64,000 bases of DNA from Auraticoccus cholistanensis (GTDB lineage Bacteria; Actinomycetota; Actinomycetes; Propionibacteriales; Propionibacteriaceae), in assembly GCF_009742705.1 (NCBI RefSeq), contig NZ_WPCU01000004.1, forward strand, positions 636,655-700,654, in the 5' to 3' direction. Position numbers and translations under genes: made by a program. Positions 25,630-34,144 of the stretch are shown one piece after another. Each line of letters begins with the position of its first letter. Positions within the stretch are counted from its first letter, which is position 1. The notes under the pieces are model-generated. The model was not told where the DNA came from. It saw nothing but the letters and a program-made list of their open reading frames with translations, and did no database searches.

Positions 25630-26661
25630 GTGCCTGCAGCCCATGGACGCCCCAGCATCAAGGACGTCGCCGAACGGGCGGGGGTCTCCTGGAAGACCGT
25701 CACCAACGTCATCCACGGCCGCGACAACGTGCGGCCGCAGACGAGGGCGCGGGTGCAGGAGGCCATCGACGCGCTCGGCTACCGCACCAACCTGTTCGCC
25801 CGCCAGCTGCAGGAGGGCCGGACCCGGGTGCTGGCCCTGGCCATCCCCGAGACGACCATGCCCTACTTCGGCGAGCTGGCGACCCGCATCATCGAGAACG
25901 CCCGTCGCCACGACCACCTGGTGGTGATCCAGGAGACCCGCGGGGACCCGGAGCGGGAGGAGGAGGTGGCGCGCGGGACCCGGCTGCACTTCGCCGACGG
26001 GATCGTCTTCATGCCGGTCACGCTCGACCCCGAGACGGTGCGCTCCTGCGCCCGCGCCATCCCCACCATCCTCATCGGCGAGCGCGAGGGCGGCTCGGAG
26101 GCCAACCAGGTGGTGATCGACAACGCCGGCTCGGCCCGGGAGGCGGTCGAGCACCTGCTGCAGCAGGGACGCCGCCGGCTGGCCTTCGTCGGCAGCACCG
26201 GCCGGCCGCACGGCACCGGGTTCCTGCGCGAGCAGGGCTTCCGGGCCGCGATGGCCGCCGCCGGGCTGGAGGTGCCCGCCGAGCACGTCGTCGGCGTCGA
26301 CCACTACGACCGGGCCAGCGGTCTGGCGGCCGTGCGGCGGCTGCTCGCCGCCGGCACCGACGTGGACGCGCTGGTCTGCGCCGTCGACACCGTGGCGCTG
26401 GGGGCGATGCACGGGCTGCGGCTCGCCGGGCTGCGCGTGCCCGACGACGTCGCCGTGCTGGGCTGGGACGACATCGAGGACGGCCGCTACGCCAACCCGA
26501 CCCTCACCTCGGTGGCCCCCGACGTCGACGCCGTCGCCGAGGCCGCCGTGACCCGGCTGCTGCACCGCATCGAGCACGGCGGCGAGATCGAGGGGCTCAC
26601 CGTCGGCCACCGGCTGGTCGTGCGGGAGAGCACCGGCGGACCGCCGCCCGAGCCGCGATGA
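25630..26661 (+). CDS. LacI-family transcriptional regulator of the ABC/FAD operon
   Basis: I place the start at GTG 25630, six bases after GGAG, giving 343 residues; the frame is open to 25573. The helix-turn-helix is PSIKDVAERAGVSWKTVTNV followed by NVRPQTRARVQEAIDALGY, the standard LacI headpiece and hinge. The effector domain (residues 60-330) is complete with GIVFMPVTL and VLGWDDIEDGRYANPTLTSV. It is divergent from the sugar ABC operon, and tandem palindromic operators lie in the shared promoter. It is presumably a repressor released by a sugar or glycoside. Confidence 0.92.
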   Translation: MPAAHGRPSIKDVAERAGVSWKTVTNVIHGRDNVRPQTRARVQEAIDALGYRTNLFARQLQEGRTRVLALAIPETTMPYFGELATRIIENARRHDHLVVIQETRGDPEREEEVARGTRLHFADGIVFMPVTLDPETVRSCARAIPTILIGEREGGSEANQVVIDNAGSAREAVEHLLQQGRRRLAFVGSTGRPHGTGFLREQGFRAAMAAAGLEVPAEHVVGVDHYDRASGLAAVRRLLAAGTDVDALVCAVDTVALGAMHGLRLAGLRVPDDVAVLGWDDIEDGRYANPTLTSVAPDVDAVAEAAVTRLLHRIEHGGEIEGLTVGHRLVVRESTGGPPPEPR

Positions 26662-26698
26662 CGGCTGCTCCGGCCCCGGTCGCGCCTCCGGCGCGGCG

Positions 26699-27649
26699 TC
26701 AGCGCAGCTGCCGGGCGGTCAGCCGGTCGGCCTGCTGGCGCACCCGCTCGGCGGACAGCCGGGGCCGGCCTCCGGCGTGACCGACGGTGAGGCCGGCGGC
26801 CGCGGCGGCCGTCCGGGCGGCCAGCTCGGCAGGCAGGTCGTCGGCGAGCGCCCAGGCGAGCGCGGCCACGAAGGCGTCACCGGCGCCGGTGGTGTCGACC
26901 ACCGTGGCGTCGCCGTAGGGGACGAGGTGGGCCCGGTCGTCGGCGACGACCAGGTCGCCGACCCCGTCCAGCGCGACGGCCACCACCCGCGGACCGCGCC
27001 GCTGCAGCCGGCGGGCGACGTCGAGGGCCGTGCCCGGGTCCTCCACCGGGTGCCCGGCCAGGATCGCGGTCTCGGTGGCGTCCATCCGCACCACGTGGGC
27101 CCGGCCCAGCAGCTCCTCGCGGAGCCGCTCGTCCTCGGCGACCCCGTCGAGCACCACCCGGCAGCGTCCCCGGTCCACGGCCGCGGCGGCCGCCAGCAGG
27201 GCCTGCGCCGGCTGCTGCTGCTGCAGCACCAGCGTGGTGGCCTCCGCCAGCACGGGCCGGGCGGCGACCACGTCCGCCACGTCGAGCAGCACCTCGTCCG
27301 GGACCGACTCGAGCTGGTGGCGCTGGGCGTCCCCGGTCACGGCGTCCACCATCAGCGCCGACGCGGTGCCGGCCCGGGTGGTGAACGCCGCGGCGCCGAT
27401 GCCGTCCCGCCGCACCTGCTCGACCAGCCAGCGGCCCACCGTGTCCTCGCCCACCACGCCGACGAGGTCGACGGGGGCGCCGAGCTGGGCCAGCCCCACG
27501 GCGATGTTGGCGCCCTTGCCGCCGAGCAGCTCCGAGCGCCCGTCGACGGTCGTGCTCTGCCCGGGACCGGGGAGGGCGTCGAGCTGCAGCACCAGGTCGC
27601 GGGCGACCTGCCCGACCACGACGAAGCGGCCGGAGGACGGCTCCACCAC
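26699..27649 (-). CDS. PfkB-family carbohydrate kinase (ribokinase-like)
   Basis: The 316-residue product has both PfkB signatures: GGKGANIAVGLAQLGAPVDL near residue 43, and DTTGAGDAFVAALAWAL near residue 255 (catalytic Asp in GAGD). It phosphorylates a sugar or nucleoside with ATP. The sequence fits ribokinase-type members, but the substrate is not certain. It is convergent with the LacI regulator gene and may use the sugar taken up by that system. Confidence 0.88.
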   Translation of the reverse strand: MVEPSSGRFVVVGQVARDLVLQLDALPGPGQSTTVDGRSELLGGKGANIAVGLAQLGAPVDLVGVVGEDTVGRWLVEQVRRDGIGAAAFTTRAGTASALMVDAVTGDAQRHQLESVPDEVLLDVADVVAARPVLAEATTLVLQQQQPAQALLAAAAAVDRGRCRVVLDGVAEDERLREELLGRAHVVRMDATETAILAGHPVEDPGTALDVARRLQRRGPRVVAVALDGVGDLVVADDRAHLVPYGDATVVDTTGAGDAFVAALAWALADDLPAELAARTAAAAAGLTVGHAGGRPRLSAERVRQQADRLTARQLR

Positions 27650-27697
27650 GTCTGCTCCTTCCTGCCGGGCAGCCGGCCCCGGCCCAGAGCGACCGGG

Positions 27698-28621
27698 TCA
27701 GTCGCTGACGGTGATGACCAGCTTGCCGCGGACGTGGCCCTGCTGGCTGCGGCGGAAGGCGTCGGCCACCTCGTCCAACCCGTAGCGTCCCGCGACGTCG
27801 ACCTGCAGGGCGCCGCGGGCGGCCAGGTCGGCCAGCTCCTGCAGCTCGGCCCCGTCGGGGCGGACCCACACCCAGGTGCCGCCGTGCTCGGTCACGCCGG
27901 GGTCGGCCACGGAGGCGTGGCGGCCGCCGTCGGCCAGCACGGCCAGGGTCTGCTCCCGCACCCCGCCGACGAAGTCGGCCACGGCGTCGACCCCGTCGGG
28001 AGCGAGCTCCCGGACCCGCTCGACCAGCCCGTCGCCGTAGGTCACCGGCGTCACCCCGAGCTCGCGTAGCCGGTCGTGGTTGGCCTCCGAGGCGGTGCCG
28101 ATCACGGTGGCGCCCAGCTCGCGGGCGATCTGCACCCCCAGCAGGCCGACGCCGCCGGCCGCGGCGTGCACCAGCACCGTGTCCCCGCTGCCCACACCCA
28201 GCCGCTTCAGGGTCCGGTAGGCGGTCTGCCCGGCCAGCGGCAGCGCCGCGGCGGCGTCCCAGCCCAGCTCGGCGGGCTTGCGGGCCAGCGCCCGCACGGG
28301 CACGGTCACCAGCTCGGCGAAGGTGCCGCCGTGGACCCAGTCCTTGCGGGCGTAGGCCAGCACCTCGTCGCCGACCGAGAACTCCGGGGTGTCGGGGCCG
28401 ACCGCCCGGACGACACCGGCCACGTCCCAGCCCGGCACGACGGGGAACTGCACCTCCATCATGGCGTCCAGCCCACCGGCCATCAGCTTCCAGTCCACCG
28501 GGTTCACCGAGGCGCGGCGCACCTCCACCAGGACCTCGCTCGGGCCGAACCTGGGCTCCGGCAGGTCACCCACCGTCAGGACGTCGACGTCTCCGTACTC
28601 CGAATAGCTCACTGCTCGCAC
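27698..28621 (-). CDS. NADP-dependent quinone oxidoreductase-like dehydrogenase (zinc-less MDR)
   Basis: The 307-residue product starts at GTG 28621 and belongs to the medium-chain dehydrogenase family without the zinc-binding cysteines. It has VRRASVNPVDWKLMAGG, GWDVAGVVRAVG and the nucleotide-binding AAAGGVGLLGVQIARELGA (about residues 152-170). Such proteins reduce quinones or enones with NADPH. Length and ends are normal. Its substrate is unknown. Confidence 0.87.
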   Translation of the reverse strand: MRAVSYSEYGDVDVLTVGDLPEPRFGPSEVLVEVRRASVNPVDWKLMAGGLDAMMEVQFPVVPGWDVAGVVRAVGPDTPEFSVGDEVLAYARKDWVHGGTFAELVTVPVRALARKPAELGWDAAAALPLAGQTAYRTLKRLGVGSGDTVLVHAAAGGVGLLGVQIARELGATVIGTASEANHDRLRELGVTPVTYGDGLVERVRELAPDGVDAVADFVGGVREQTLAVLADGGRHASVADPGVTEHGGTWVWVRPDGAELQELADLAARGALQVDVAGRYGLDEVADAFRRSQQGHVRGKLVITVSD

Positions 28622-28664
28622 GTCCGGGCCAACCGGAGGGCCGCGAGGACTATTCCGGGCGGGC

Positions 28665-29423
28665 TCAGCCGGTGAGACCGAGCGCCGCGTGCCGGCCGCG
28701 GTAGACCGCGGTGCGCAGCTCGATCGCGTAGGCCTCGGTCTCGGGCATCCCGAGCGCCTCCGCCACCGCGATCTCGGCCTCGACGTCGTAGGGGACGCGG
28801 ACGAAGGAGAGCGCGAAGGGCGCCGGCGCGGCGGAGTCCGCCACGCCCTCGAGCACGGCGTAGACGGCGGTGGGCTCGTCCAGCGCGTTCCCGACGCTGC
28901 CGGTGTTGAACAGCGTCCGCTCGCCGTGCACCTCGACGTAGGCCTCGTGGATGTCGCCGTAGCCGACCACGTCGGGGACCGGGCTGCCGGCGGTGAAGTC
29001 GGTGACGGCGAACATGGCCTCGAACTCCTCGGGGCTGTGGTCGCGGTGCACGCGGACCAGCTCGCTGGTGGCCGAGGCGTGCACCAGCCGGATCCGGCGC
29101 CCGCTCAGCAGCAGGTCGGTGCTGCCGGGCAGCGCGGCCAGCCAGGCCAGCTGCTCGGCCTCCAGCTCGTCGCGCCACCACCGCGCCGACGGCCACAGCG
29201 CCTCGGCCGGGGCGGTGAGGAAGGTGTCCCAGTTGCCGCGCACGGTCGTCTCGCACCGCTCCCGGGTGAGCTCGACGCAGGCGGCACCGCGCGGCCCCTT
29301 GCCCGCCACGTCGCCCAGGTTGAGCACCCGGCGGATGCCTCGGCGCTCTATGTCGTCCAGCACCGCCCGGTAGGCGGTCAGGTTCCCGTGGACGTCCGAC
29401 AGCACCGCGATCCGCTCACCCAC
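28665..29423 (-). CDS. Calcineurin-like metallophosphoesterase (YfcE/MJ0936-like)
   Basis: The 252-residue product has the metal motifs of the family: IAVLSDVHGNLTAY (Asp, His), NLGDVAGKGPRG (GD), RGNWD (GNxD/H), VHASATSE and GYGDIHEAY (GHxH position changed to GDIH). The last site has Asp instead of the first His, as in some members. It is probably a phosphodiesterase with an unknown substrate. It is flanked by a dehydrogenase and the debranching enzyme on the same strand. Confidence 0.85.
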   Translation of the reverse strand: MGERIAVLSDVHGNLTAYRAVLDDIERRGIRRVLNLGDVAGKGPRGAACVELTRERCETTVRGNWDTFLTAPAEALWPSARWWRDELEAEQLAWLAALPGSTDLLLSGRRIRLVHASATSELVRVHRDHSPEEFEAMFAVTDFTAGSPVPDVVGYGDIHEAYVEVHGERTLFNTGSVGNALDEPTAVYAVLEGVADSAAPAPFALSFVRVPYDVEAEIAVAEALGMPETEAYAIELRTAVYRGRHAALGLTG

Positions 29424-29432
29424 CCGGGCACC

Positions 29433-31331
29433 CTAGCCCCGGGGCGGTCGCACCCCGTGCGTGGCCGCCCAGACGGCCACCGCCGCGGCCGCCGACCAGG
29501 CCTGCGGGAAGCAGGCCGCCGGGTAGGGGACCGGCCGGGAGGAGGCGGCCCGCGCGTCACCGCCGTGCAGCTCGGGCATCCGGTGGTCGAAGGCGGGCGC
29601 CGCGGCCAGCAGCCCGTCGGCGAGCTGCGCCGCCTCGGCGGCGAACCCGGCCCGGGCCAGCCCGACGACGGCGATGGCGGTGTCGTGGGTCCACACCGAG
29701 CCGCAGTGGTAGGACAGCGGCCAGAAGCCGGCGGCGTCCGCGGCCAGCGTCCGCAGCCCGTAGCCGTCCGCCAGCACCGGGCTGAACAGCCGCCGCGCCA
29801 CCAGCCGTTCCTCCTCGGCGTCCAGCAGCCCCGTGCCCAGCAGGTGCCCGATGTTGCTGCTGAGCGCGTCCACCGGACGCTTGGCGGCGTCCAGGGCGAT
29901 GGCGGGGTAGCGGCCCTCGGCGTCGGAGACCCAGAACCGGGAGCGGAACCGCTCGGCCAGCGCCGCCGCCCACTCCCGGGCCGCCGCCGCGCCGGGACGT
30001 CCGAACCGGTCCAGCAGGTCGGCGCCGTGCACCGCAGCCTCGTGGGCGTAGGCCTGCACCTCGCACAGCGCGATGGGTCCCCGGGCCAGCCTGCCCGCCC
30101 GGTCCTGGACGCTGTCGGCGCTGTCCTTCCAGCCCTGGTTGGCCAGCCCGTGCCCGCTCTCGTCCACGTACTCCAGCAGCTGGTCCCCGTCGGCGTCGCC
30201 GTGCTCGCGCAGCCAGGTGAGCGCGGCCTCCAGGGCGGGCAGCAGCGCCTGCACCTGCTCCTCGGGCAGTCCCCACCGCCAGGCGTCGTGCAGCAGGCAC
30301 ACCCACAGCGCGGTCGCGTCGACGGTGCCGTAGTACAGCGGCGGCAGGCGCAGACCCTCGGCCGCCACGGTGAGCGTCTGCTGGCGCAGCTCGTGCATGA
30401 TCTTGCCGGGCTGCTCGGCGGTGGCGGGGTCGCTCCGCGTGCCCTGCAGACCGGCCAGCACGCGCAGCGTCCCGCCGGCCAGCTCCAGGTCGGTGTCCAG
30501 GGGCAGCAGGAACCGGGCCGTCCACAGCGAGTCGCGGCCGAACAGGGTGAGGAACCAGGGCGCCCCGGCGGCCACGAAGACGTCGTCCGAGCCGGGGCGG
30601 CGCAGCCGCAGCGCCTCGACGTCGGCCAGCGCCCGGTCGAGCCAGCGGGCCAGCCGGTCGTCGCCGGGCGCCGGTTCCGGGCGGGCGAACCGGGCCGGCC
30701 GGCCCGGACCCACCACGACGGCGCCGGGGGAGTCGGCGTGCACCTCCATCCCGACCTCCACCTGCCCGCCGGCCGGCACCGTGACCTCCCAGCGCGCGGT
30801 CACGGTGTCCACCTCGAGGTCGACCCGGGCGCCCTCGGCCCGCAGCGACACGGCGATCCCGGCCGACCGCCAGCGGGCCGCGTCCCCGCCGACCTCGACG
30901 TCAGTGGCGTCGGGCCCGGGCGCGCCGACGCGGATCTGGTCCATCGACGTCGCGTCGGGGACCACCGACAGCTCGACCACGACCTCCACCGGCCGCCGCA
31001 GCCGCGACACCAGCCGCACCCGCTCGGCGAAGCCGTCCTCGGCGACCTCGCGGCCGACCTGCACCCGGACGTCCGGACCGCCGCCTTCGCCCAGGGTGCG
31101 CAGCACGCCCTCGAAGCGGATCCCCGACGCCCCGGTGGGGACCGCGGCGACCGCCTCGGGGGGCAGCCCGTCCACCCGCAGCCACAGCGCCCGCAGGTAG
31201 CGGGTGTCGCCGAGGTAGGCCCCGTGGACGGTGGCCCGGCCGGCCTCGCCGCTGCGGCCGGACCAGACCTGGGCGGGCGCGCGGAGCACCACCAGCTCGT
31301 CGTGCAGCAGGGGTTGCAGCGGGCGGCTCAT
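29433..31331 (-). CDS. Amylo-alpha-1,6-glucosidase-type glycogen debranching protein
   Basis: From ATG 31331 the product has 632 residues. Residues 1-190 form an N-terminal beta domain (GDE_N_bis-like, YLGDTRYLRALWLRVDG). Residues 230-630 form an (alpha/alpha)6 barrel with GRDSLWTARFLLPLD, YYGTVDATALWVCLLHDAW and CGSVWTHDTAIAVVGLA, which carry the acidic catalytic positions of this family. The frame runs on to 31667, but the region before 31331 is non-coding. It acts on alpha-1,6 branches of glycogen or on related oligosaccharides; the precise substrate is not certain. It stands alone on a transcript starting near the inverted repeat at 31405-31501. Confidence 0.85.
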   Translation of the reverse strand: MSRPLQPLLHDELVVLRAPAQVWSGRSGEAGRATVHGAYLGDTRYLRALWLRVDGLPPEAVAAVPTGASGIRFEGVLRTLGEGGGPDVRVQVGREVAEDGFAERVRLVSRLRRPVEVVVELSVVPDATSMDQIRVGAPGPDATDVEVGGDAARWRSAGIAVSLRAEGARVDLEVDTVTARWEVTVPAGGQVEVGMEVHADSPGAVVVGPGRPARFARPEPAPGDDRLARWLDRALADVEALRLRRPGSDDVFVAAGAPWFLTLFGRDSLWTARFLLPLDTDLELAGGTLRVLAGLQGTRSDPATAEQPGKIMHELRQQTLTVAAEGLRLPPLYYGTVDATALWVCLLHDAWRWGLPEEQVQALLPALEAALTWLREHGDADGDQLLEYVDESGHGLANQGWKDSADSVQDRAGRLARGPIALCEVQAYAHEAAVHGADLLDRFGRPGAAAAREWAAALAERFRSRFWVSDAEGRYPAIALDAAKRPVDALSSNIGHLLGTGLLDAEEERLVARRLFSPVLADGYGLRTLAADAAGFWPLSYHCGSVWTHDTAIAVVGLARAGFAAEAAQLADGLLAAAPAFDHRMPELHGGDARAASSRPVPYPAACFPQAWSAAAAVAVWAATHGVRPPRG

Positions 31332-31404
31332 CGGCGGGCTCCTCCGGTCGGCAGGGCCATGATCGCAGCCGCCCGCGGACCCGGTGGGGGCGGGCGGGGC
31401 CGGC

Positions 31405-31501
31405 GGGAGAAAACCCGCACGACCGCGCACGGCCTCCCGCGCGGGCCGCTCCCCGCCCGGGTCCGCGGGCGGGCGCTCTCCGGTCGTGCGGGTTTTCTCC
31501 C
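31405..31501. repeat. 21-bp perfect inverted repeat with 55-bp spacer
   Basis: The arm at 31405-31425 (start GGGAGAAAACCC) and the arm at 31481-31501 (end GGGTTTTCTCCC) are exact reverse complements over 21 bp. The spacer is GC-rich. The pair lies between the divergent starts of the debranching gene (31331) and the MFS gene (31596), so it is not a simple terminator. It may be an operator pair, or a short repeat element copied around the genome. Confidence 0.8.
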
Positions 31502-31595
31502 ACCCGGCACGGCCGACCGGCCGACCGTCGCGCTCCGCCGCCGGCGGCCCGCGACGGTGTAGGACTGGAACCCGGACACGCGAGGAGGCGACCCG

Positions 31596-32945
31596 ATGAG
31601 CGAGCAGCGGACCCCGGCACAGCTCGACGACGGTTCCGGCAACACCGTCGACCGGCGCAACCTGCACACCGCCGCCTGGGGCGGCACGGTGGGCACGGCG
31701 CTGGAGCAGTACGACTTCGTCATCTACGGCACGGCGACGGCGATCATCTTCAACAAGATCTTCTTCACCGGCGCCTCACCGGCCGTCGGGGTGCTGGCCG
31801 GGTTCGCCACCTACGCCGTCGGGTTCGCCGCCCGGCCGCTGGGCGGGTTGTTCTTCTCCCGGTACGGCGACCGGCTGGGCCGCAAGTTCGTGCTGGTGGC
31901 GACCCTGTTCCTGATGGGTGTCGCCACCTTCCTGATCGGCGCCCTGCCCACCTACGACCAGGCCGGGCTGCTGGCACCGGCGCTGCTCGTCGTGCTCCGG
32001 CTGCTGCAGGGCTTCGGCGCGGGCGCGGAGCAGGCCGGGGGAGTGGTGCTGCTGACCGAGGTCGCGCCCCGGGACGCCCGTGGCCGCTACGCCTCGCTGG
32101 TCTTCGTCGGCGCCTCGGCCGGGACGGCGCTGGGTGCGGTGGTGTGGATCCTGGCCCAGCGGCTGCCCGAGGACCAGCTGCTCTCCTGGGGCTGGCGGGC
32201 GGTGTTCTTCTCCAGCATCTTCGTGACCTTCGCCGCCTACCTGCTGCGCCGCCAGCTCCGCGACGCCCCCGTCTTCGAGCGGGCCAAGGAGGAGCAGGCC
32301 CGCGAGCGCGAGCACCTGCCCTCACCGATCGCCAGCGTCTTCACCTCCGGGCTGCGGCCGTTCCTGCGCACCTTCGCGCTCAACATCGGCGGCAACACCC
32401 ACTCCTACATCTTCCAGGTGTTCATGGGCAGCTACCTGATCAACACCGTCGGGGTGGACGACAAGCTGGTGCCCCAGGCGCTGCTGGTGGGGGCCCTGTT
32501 CGGCTGCGTCTCCGCCTTCGTCACCGGTGCGCTGACCGACCGCTTCGGCCGGCGCCAGGTGATCATCACGGTGGCCGCGGTGCTGCTGGTGCTACCCGCG
32601 CCCGCCTTCTGGATGCTGGACACCGGCAGACCGGCGCTGGTCGTGCTGGTGATCGTGCTGGGCTTCGTCTTCGCCGCGTACGGCACCGTGGGGTCGCAGG
32701 CGGCGGCCTTCGCCGAGCTGTCCGGCTCGCGCCACCGCTACGCCGGCGTGGCCCTGGGACGCGAGTTCTCCTCGGTGCTCGGCGGCGGCATCGCGCCCTT
32801 CGTCTCGGGGCTGCTGGTGCAGCTGTTCGCCGGCTGGATCGGCGTGGTCGTGTACATGACCGCGATCATGGCCGTCACGCTCGTCACCGCCATCCGGATG
32901 CCCGAGACCCGCGGCCGCGACCTCGCCCTGGAGGCCGACGCCTGA
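31596..32945 (+). CDS. MFS transporter, metabolite:H+ symporter type
   Basis: The 449-residue product starts at ATG 31596 after CGAGGAGG. Twelve TM segments are present. The N-terminal motif GTALEQYDFVIYGTATA and the loop RYGDRLGRK are typical of the MHS (metabolite:H+ symporter) branch with ShiA, ProP and KgtP. The substrate is likely an organic acid, shikimate-like or betaine-like, but is not fixed. Its 3' end overlaps the convergent cutinase-like ORF by 354 bp. Confidence 0.88.
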   Translation: MSEQRTPAQLDDGSGNTVDRRNLHTAAWGGTVGTALEQYDFVIYGTATAIIFNKIFFTGASPAVGVLAGFATYAVGFAARPLGGLFFSRYGDRLGRKFVLVATLFLMGVATFLIGALPTYDQAGLLAPALLVVLRLLQGFGAGAEQAGGVVLLTEVAPRDARGRYASLVFVGASAGTALGAVVWILAQRLPEDQLLSWGWRAVFFSSIFVTFAAYLLRRQLRDAPVFERAKEEQAREREHLPSPIASVFTSGLRPFLRTFALNIGGNTHSYIFQVFMGSYLINTVGVDDKLVPQALLVGALFGCVSAFVTGALTDRFGRRQVIITVAAVLLVLPAPAFWMLDTGRPALVVLVIVLGFVFAAYGTVGSQAAAFAELSGSRHRYAGVALGREFSSVLGGGIAPFVSGLLVQLFAGWIGVVVYMTAIMAVTLVTAIRMPETRGRDLALEADA

Positions 32946-34100
32946 GCCCGGCGGGCCGACCCGCTCCTCGCGCCGCGACCGGCGCCGCCACCACCACAGC
33001 ACCCCGGCGCCCGCGCCGGCCAGCAGGGCCGAGCTGCCGGCCACCACGAACCAGACCGCGTCGGCGCGCACCAGCACCGGCGCCGGCGGCACCGGCTCCG
33101 GCGGCGGCAGCCGCCCGGGCAGCCCGGCGACCACGGCCTGCGCCACCGGGTCCAGGTCGCTCGCCCGGTAGCCGCCGTGCACCGGACGGGTGCGCTCGAA
33201 CTCCTGCGCCAGGTCGTTCTGGCCCGTCGCCACGCGGATGAGCCCGGGCCCGGCGTCGCACACCAGGTCGCCGGCGTCGCAGACGGAGAAGGTGACGCCG
33301 TTGCCGGTCAGCGCGAGGTCGTCGGCCGCGGCGGCCGCGGCCATCCGGGTCGGGTCGGGCTCCCCGGCGCCGATCTCGAAGACCGAGCGCACCATCGCCT
33401 GCACCCCGCGCGGGTCGTCGGGCTTCCCGCGGGCCTCGGCGACGGCGGCGCGGGCGTAGCTCATGGTGGCCACCAGCCCCGTCGACGTCTCCGGTGCGCT
33501 GCCCTCCCGGCGCACCGCCTGACCAGGGTGGAGGGTGGGGTCGCCGACCAGCACCGCGCCGGCCAGCCGCCAGTCGTCGTCGCGGCGGCTCATCGTGGTG
33601 GTCACCACCTGGGCGCCCTGGGAGAACCCGGCGAGCAGCCAGCGCTCGCCGGGGCAGCGGGCGGCGGAGTCGTCGAGCACCTGGCCCAGCTGCTGCACGC
33701 CGATGCCGACGCTCTGGAAGTAGCCGGTGGGAGGCACCTCCTCCTCCAGCAGCAGCCGGTCCAGCCCGACCGAGGACAGCGTGTGGGGGTCGACGGCGGG
33801 GAAGTCCAGCCACACCTCGCGGACGTCCAGGGTGCGGCCGCCGGCCGGCGGTGCGGCGCCGTCGAGGGCGTCGCGGACCCGGGTGACGGTGTCCCCGTAG
33901 GGGGTGGCCTCGCCGGAGCCGCGGGCGCCCACGAAGAGCAGGTCGGCGCAGGGGGCGTCCAGCACCGACGACGGCTGCGGGCCGGTCTCGCGCCAGCGCA
34001 GCAGCGGGACCTCGGCGGTGGCGGTCGAGGGGAGCGCGAGCAGCGCCAGCGCGAAGGCGCTGGCGAGGACCGTGCGGGCGCGGTGCTGCGGGGCTGCCAT
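32592..34100 (-). CDS. Secreted cutinase-family esterase with C-terminal TM; stop codon apparently lost
   Basis: The product has 502 residues as open frame. A signal peptide covers residues 1-29 (ending STATA). The cutinase fold follows with CADLLFVGARGSGE and the nucleophile motif GFSQGAQV (Ser near residue 165), then a catalytic Asp/His region at residues 255-320 with paired Cys. A Pro-rich linker and one TM near residues 340-368 end in WWWRRRSRREE, as expected for a membrane-anchored cutinase. The remaining 118-odd residues are His/Gly/Asp-rich, run antisense through the MFS gene and look non-genuine, so the natural end is near 32950. Cutinases hydrolyse ester lipids outside the cell. Confidence 0.75.
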   Translation of the reverse strand: MAAPQHRARTVLASAFALALLALPSTATAEVPLLRWRETGPQPSSVLDAPCADLLFVGARGSGEATPYGDTVTRVRDALDGAAPPAGGRTLDVREVWLDFPAVDPHTLSSVGLDRLLLEEEVPPTGYFQSVGIGVQQLGQVLDDSAARCPGERWLLAGFSQGAQVVTTTMSRRDDDWRLAGAVLVGDPTLHPGQAVRREGSAPETSTGLVATMSYARAAVAEARGKPDDPRGVQAMVRSVFEIGAGEPDPTRMAAAAAADDLALTGNGVTFSVCDAGDLVCDAGPGLIRVATGQNDLAQEFERTRPVHGGYRASDLDPVAQAVVAGLPGRLPPPEPVPPAPVLVRADAVWFVVAGSSALLAGAGAGVLWWWRRRSRREERVGPPGSGVGLQGEVAAAGLGHPDGGDERDGHDRGHVHDHADPAGEQLHQQPRDEGRDAAAEHRGELASQGHAGVAVARAGQLGEGRRLRPHGAVRGEDEAQHDHQHDQRRSAGVQHPEGGRG

Positions 34101-34144
34101 CGACGCCAGTCAAGCAAGCCCGGGCAAGGTCGTGGGGAGGCGTC

